Shown here piece after piece: positions 6,736 through 8,736 of a DNA stretch of 8,736 bases. The number at the start of each line of letters is the position of its first letter. Position 1 is the first letter of the stretch. The stretch is from JBNJGT01 sp046496745 (GTDB lineage Archaea > Nanobdellota > Nanobdellia > Woesearchaeales > JACJVW01), in contig JAWOGQ010000070.1 of assembly GCA_046496745.1 (NCBI GenBank), positions 1 through 8,736 of the forward strand, in the 5' to 3' direction. The translations under genes were made by a program, and so were the position numbers. Below the pieces are notes generated by a model. The model was given only the letters and a program-made list of their open reading frames with translations. It was not told the DNA's origin and did no database searches.

Positions 6736-6743
6736 GTTAAATA
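6736..6743 (+). promoter_or_regulatory. TATA box for the VTT-like gene
   Basis: GTTAAATA is centred about 26.5 nt before the ATG at 6766 but only about 20.5 nt before the ATG at 6760. The spacing therefore favours initiation at the second, downstream ATG. The GGAG at 6744-6747, immediately after the box, would lie upstream of the transcription start, so it is probably not a ribosome-binding site. Confidence 0.5.
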
Positions 6744-6765
6744 GGAGTAAAATTCTTTTATGTAT

Positions 6766-7296
6766 ATGAAACGCAAGAAGTTTCTGGCGGTCCTCACGTT
6801 CATACTGATATGGACACTGCTGACCTTCCTTTTCGGTGATTATGTAGTTAACACCCTTCTGGGATCATGGAATGGCTATCTTATAATGTTCATAGTCTCT
6901 ACTTTCGGAGGTTTCTCGGTCTTTACAGGTGTAAGCTATTTCACCACCCTCATCCTGCTCTCGCAGACTGGCCTGGACCCTTTCCTTTTGGGAGCTGCAG
7001 GAGGGATAGGAATAACCTTTGGTGACAGTTTCTTTTTCTACCTGGGACTTACCGGAAGGGAAGCATGTGATACACCCCTCAGAAGAAAGATCCAGCAATT
7101 CTCTCATTTTATCAGGTACAAGGTCTCATGGGCAGTACCAATCTTTGTCTTTGTTTATGCATGTGTTGCTCCCATGCCAAATGATGTGATGACAGTGTCC
7201 CTTGGCCTTGCAAATTATCCCTTCAAAAAGATGGTTGTACCCCTCCTGATAGGAAACATAGTCTTCACCACTGTAGTAGCGATCATTTTTGGATGA
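6766..7296 (+). CDS. Small polytopic membrane protein, VTT/DedA (SNARE-associated Golgi) family-like
   Basis: The product is 176 aa from the ATG at 6766 (178 aa if the ATG at 6760 is used). It is hydrophobic throughout, with likely membrane segments at about 6-24, 36-67, 70-95 (possibly re-entrant), 122-148 and 153-175. The central GIGITFGDSFFFYLGLTGRE (80-99) resembles the GD..Y.iGR signature of VTT-domain proteins. The later APMPNDVMTVSLGLANYPF (135-153) matches the family's proline-containing loop followed by a Gly-rich helix and a conserved Phe. DedA/VTT proteins act as lipid flippases or scramblases and affect membrane homeostasis in bacteria; the archaeal role is unclear. The conserved Arg usually found before the PxxP-like loop is not seen, so the assignment is moderate. 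It is divergently transcribed from the ABC exporter operon across a 94-bp region, suggesting but not proving shared control. Confidence 0.65.
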   Translation: MKRKKFLAVLTFILIWTLLTFLFGDYVVNTLLGSWNGYLIMFIVSTFGGFSVFTGVSYFTTLILLSQTGLDPFLLGAAGGIGITFGDSFFFYLGLTGREACDTPLRRKIQQFSHFIRYKVSWAVPIFVFVYACVAPMPNDVMTVSLGLANYPFKKMVVPLLIGNIVFTTVVAIIFG

Positions 7297-7372
7297 TTAT
7301 GGATCTCAAGCAGGACAAAACATCCTATTGGGTGCAGCGATTAATCACTTTAAAGTAACAAAAAAAGAAACT

Positions 7373-7380
7373 TTTAAAAA
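7373..7380 (+). promoter_or_regulatory. TATA box for the right-edge gene
   Basis: TTTAAAAA is centred about 26.5 nt before the ATG at 7403. It is preceded by AGAAAC (7366-7371), a near match to BRE. The intergenic stretch 7297-7402 also holds the perfect 10-bp palindrome ACTTTAAAGT (7347-7356) and an A-rich run; no clear terminator for the preceding gene is visible. Confidence 0.6.
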
Positions 7381-7402
7381 TAAATAGCTTGTTCTCCACT
7401 TT

Positions 7403-8736
7403 ATGGAATCAGGCGAGCAGTATGCACGACTTGAACAGATACTCCAGAAAGAAGCGCATGTATCATGGCAGGATCGGGCAAGTGCTGTTAGAGAGAACAT
7501 AAAGAGAAATGCCTCAAAATTCATTCCTTTTGGTGTTTTTCTTGGAATTGGTGGACTCGTTGCATGGGACATAATGGAACTGCTTCAACATAACTCCTTA
7601 GTCCATGACTACCGCCAGGCAAAAGCCTACATAGGTTACATTGCACGAAACCTTGAAACAGCAGTTGAAATAGGTAATGATTTTCCTGTCTCATCTGAAG
7701 TCATGCAGGTTCCGCTCCAATTGCTCGAGGAGGGAAAAGAATACACTTCCAAAAAAGAAGCGACAGATATCATACATTATATTAGAGAAAAACAGCACAT
7801 ACTGGACAATAATAACCCTCAGGAGAGTATCAAATACCTTAACGAGCTGCGAGAAAAGATTGAGCCAATAGTGGATAGCGGAAAAGAGGTTTGGCTTACT
7901 ATTGGTGCAATTTATGGTGGGATAATTGATGGTTTTGGATTGTTAGGGGGTGGGGTTTATGCCTTTAGAGAATCATACTGGACATCCGATCTAAAAGATA
8001 AGAAAAGGCTGAAAAAAGAACTGAAGAGATTACCTGAACTAAAAGAAAACCTTGACAACCATCCAAGACCTGATCTTGTAGTTGACCTTGTAGAATCCCT
8101 AATCTCCCCGGAGAACACAGGAAGTTATCTATATCACGTGACTGAACAGATTATAGAGAGGTCAAATAAGGATAATATGTTCCTTCTGGAGGGTATGCTA
8201 AATAAAAAATATCGCCCAATGGATGTAATAGACCTCTTTAAAACATACTCAAAATTTAGCTCTGAGACAGACAAGAGATATGTCAGCATGGAAAAGCAAT
8301 TGCTGGACGAGGGATGGAGTCAACAGGATATTGAGGATTCCCTTGAAACAGTAGATACATATAAAGGCATATTCAAAGACCTCTTCCTGAAGGGATGGAA
8401 TCCTGGTCTGATCCAGAATGTTCTGACTAGGGTTGGGAATCTGGAGGATCACAGGGAATATTTCCTGGAAGCAATGCTCACAGAGAATAAGGAGTTATTC
8501 TTGAATACTCTCTTTTTTTACGAGGAATTCAAAGGCATTGAAGAGACTAAACGTCTTCAGTTTGCTGACATTCTATTGCAGGATCTGAATTATTCACGCA
8601 GGCTAAAGCGTTGTAAGATCGATAGTACCAGTATAATTGAATATATTGCAGATCTGGATAATACCCTCAGCATTGGTAGGAAACATCAACTGAAAACACT
8701 TGGAAAAGTGAATAACCTGCATAAACTGCTCGAGCA
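7403..8736 (+). CDS. Large uncharacterised protein, C-terminus beyond the window; two hydrophobic segments and repeated GW-type helical motifs
   Basis: I translated this frame by hand: it is open without a stop from the ATG at 7403 to the window edge, 444 codons plus two bases. I do not recognise the family. A hydrophobic stretch at ~40-58 (FIPFGVFLGIGGLVAW) and a second at ~164-188, rich in Gly and aromatic residues, could be membrane helices or a hairpin; between them lies a helical region (~65-160), and a strongly basic segment follows (198-210). From ~220 the protein is helical and charged. It carries a motif L-x-x-x-G-W-x-x-x-x-I-x-x-x-L-x-x-V at about 300-317 and again at 327-344, with a weaker copy at 265-282 (Y270 in place of W). 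The start is set by the TATA box at 7373-7380. Codon use looks like its neighbours. Function and full length are unknown because the gene is cut by the edge. Confidence 0.8.
   Translation, partial: MESGEQYARLEQILQKEAHVSWQDRASAVRENIKRNASKFIPFGVFLGIGGLVAWDIMELLQHNSLVHDYRQAKAYIGYIARNLETAVEIGNDFPVSSEVMQVPLQLLEEGKEYTSKKEATDIIHYIREKQHILDNNNPQESIKYLNELREKIEPIVDSGKEVWLTIGAIYGGIIDGFGLLGGGVYAFRESYWTSDLKDKKRLKKELKRLPELKENLDNHPRPDLVVDLVESLISPENTGSYLYHVTEQIIERSNKDNMFLLEGMLNKKYRPMDVIDLFKTYSKFSSETDKRYVSMEKQLLDEGWSQQDIEDSLETVDTYKGIFKDLFLKGWNPGLIQNVLTRVGNLEDHREYFLEAMLTENKELFLNTLFFYEEFKGIEETKRLQFADILLQDLNYSRRLKRCKIDSTSIIEYIADLDNTLSIGRKHQLKTLGKVNNLHKLLE

Noticed and set aside
7297..7335. Hairpin AGGA-CAAAACA-TCCT as a terminator after the VTT-like gene
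   Set aside because: The stem is only four base pairs and is not followed by a T run.
57..7593. The peptide LLQHN occurs in both the first protein (near its N-terminus) and the right-edge protein (residues 60-64), suggesting a shared module
   Set aside because: Flanking residues do not align beyond a few positions and the codons differ; most likely chance.
7677..7871. 64-codon frame on the plus strand
   Set aside because: It is an out-of-frame shadow inside the large open gene starting at 7403, which has a promoter and a continuous frame.

Overview
The window looks archaeal. All six transcription units have a TATA box of the form TTTATATA, TTTAAATA or TTTTAAAA whose centre lies about 26-27 nt upstream of an ATG. 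That spacing puts the transcription start at or next to the start codon, so the mRNAs would be leaderless. Shine-Dalgarno motifs are almost absent, AUA codons are frequent for Ile, and several proteins are very rich in Lys and Glu. The lineage cannot be fixed from sequence alone. An uncultured archaeon, perhaps of the DPANN/Woesearchaeota type, is a reasonable guess but unproven. The DNA is moderately AT-rich and almost fully coding, with no gene-free stretch over about 110 bp and no rRNA, tRNA, CRISPR or insertion sequence.

Layout. (1) At 45-944 (+) is a membrane-anchored coiled-coil protein with a possible degenerate nuclease-like N-terminus. It converges on, and overlaps by 77 bp, a short RlmN/Cfr-like radical SAM protein at 868-1641 (-). 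(2) A divergent promoter pair at 1642-1713 serves that gene and a (+) operon. The operon holds an AI-2E-family permease (1714-2712) joined by an ATGA overlap to a full-length tRNA 2-selenouridine synthase, MnmH (2709-3671). (3) The 3' end of mnmH overlaps by 20 bp an ABC exporter operon on the minus strand. That operon is an ATPase (5703-6671) followed, through another ATGA overlap, by a large ABC-2 permease (3652-5706). The permease has a ~330-residue extracytoplasmic coiled-coil domain and an extra cytosolic C-terminal domain. (4) A second divergent promoter region (6672-6765) leads to a small VTT/DedA-like membrane protein (6766-7296). (5) After a 106-bp gap a large unknown protein starts at 7403 and runs off the right edge, still open after 444 codons.

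How the genes relate. Two are predicted RNA-modification enzymes: an RlmN-like adenosine methyltransferase relative and a selenouridine synthase for wobble U34. Five of the eight encode probable membrane proteins. The ABC pair is a clear functional unit. The permease-MnmH pair is co-transcribed but has no obvious biochemical link. The most notable points are the uniform leaderless promoters (which move three start codons downstream of the longest reading frame), the fused MnmH in an archaeal context, the N-terminally stripped RlmN, the tailed ABC permease, and the unknown repeat-bearing protein at the right edge.
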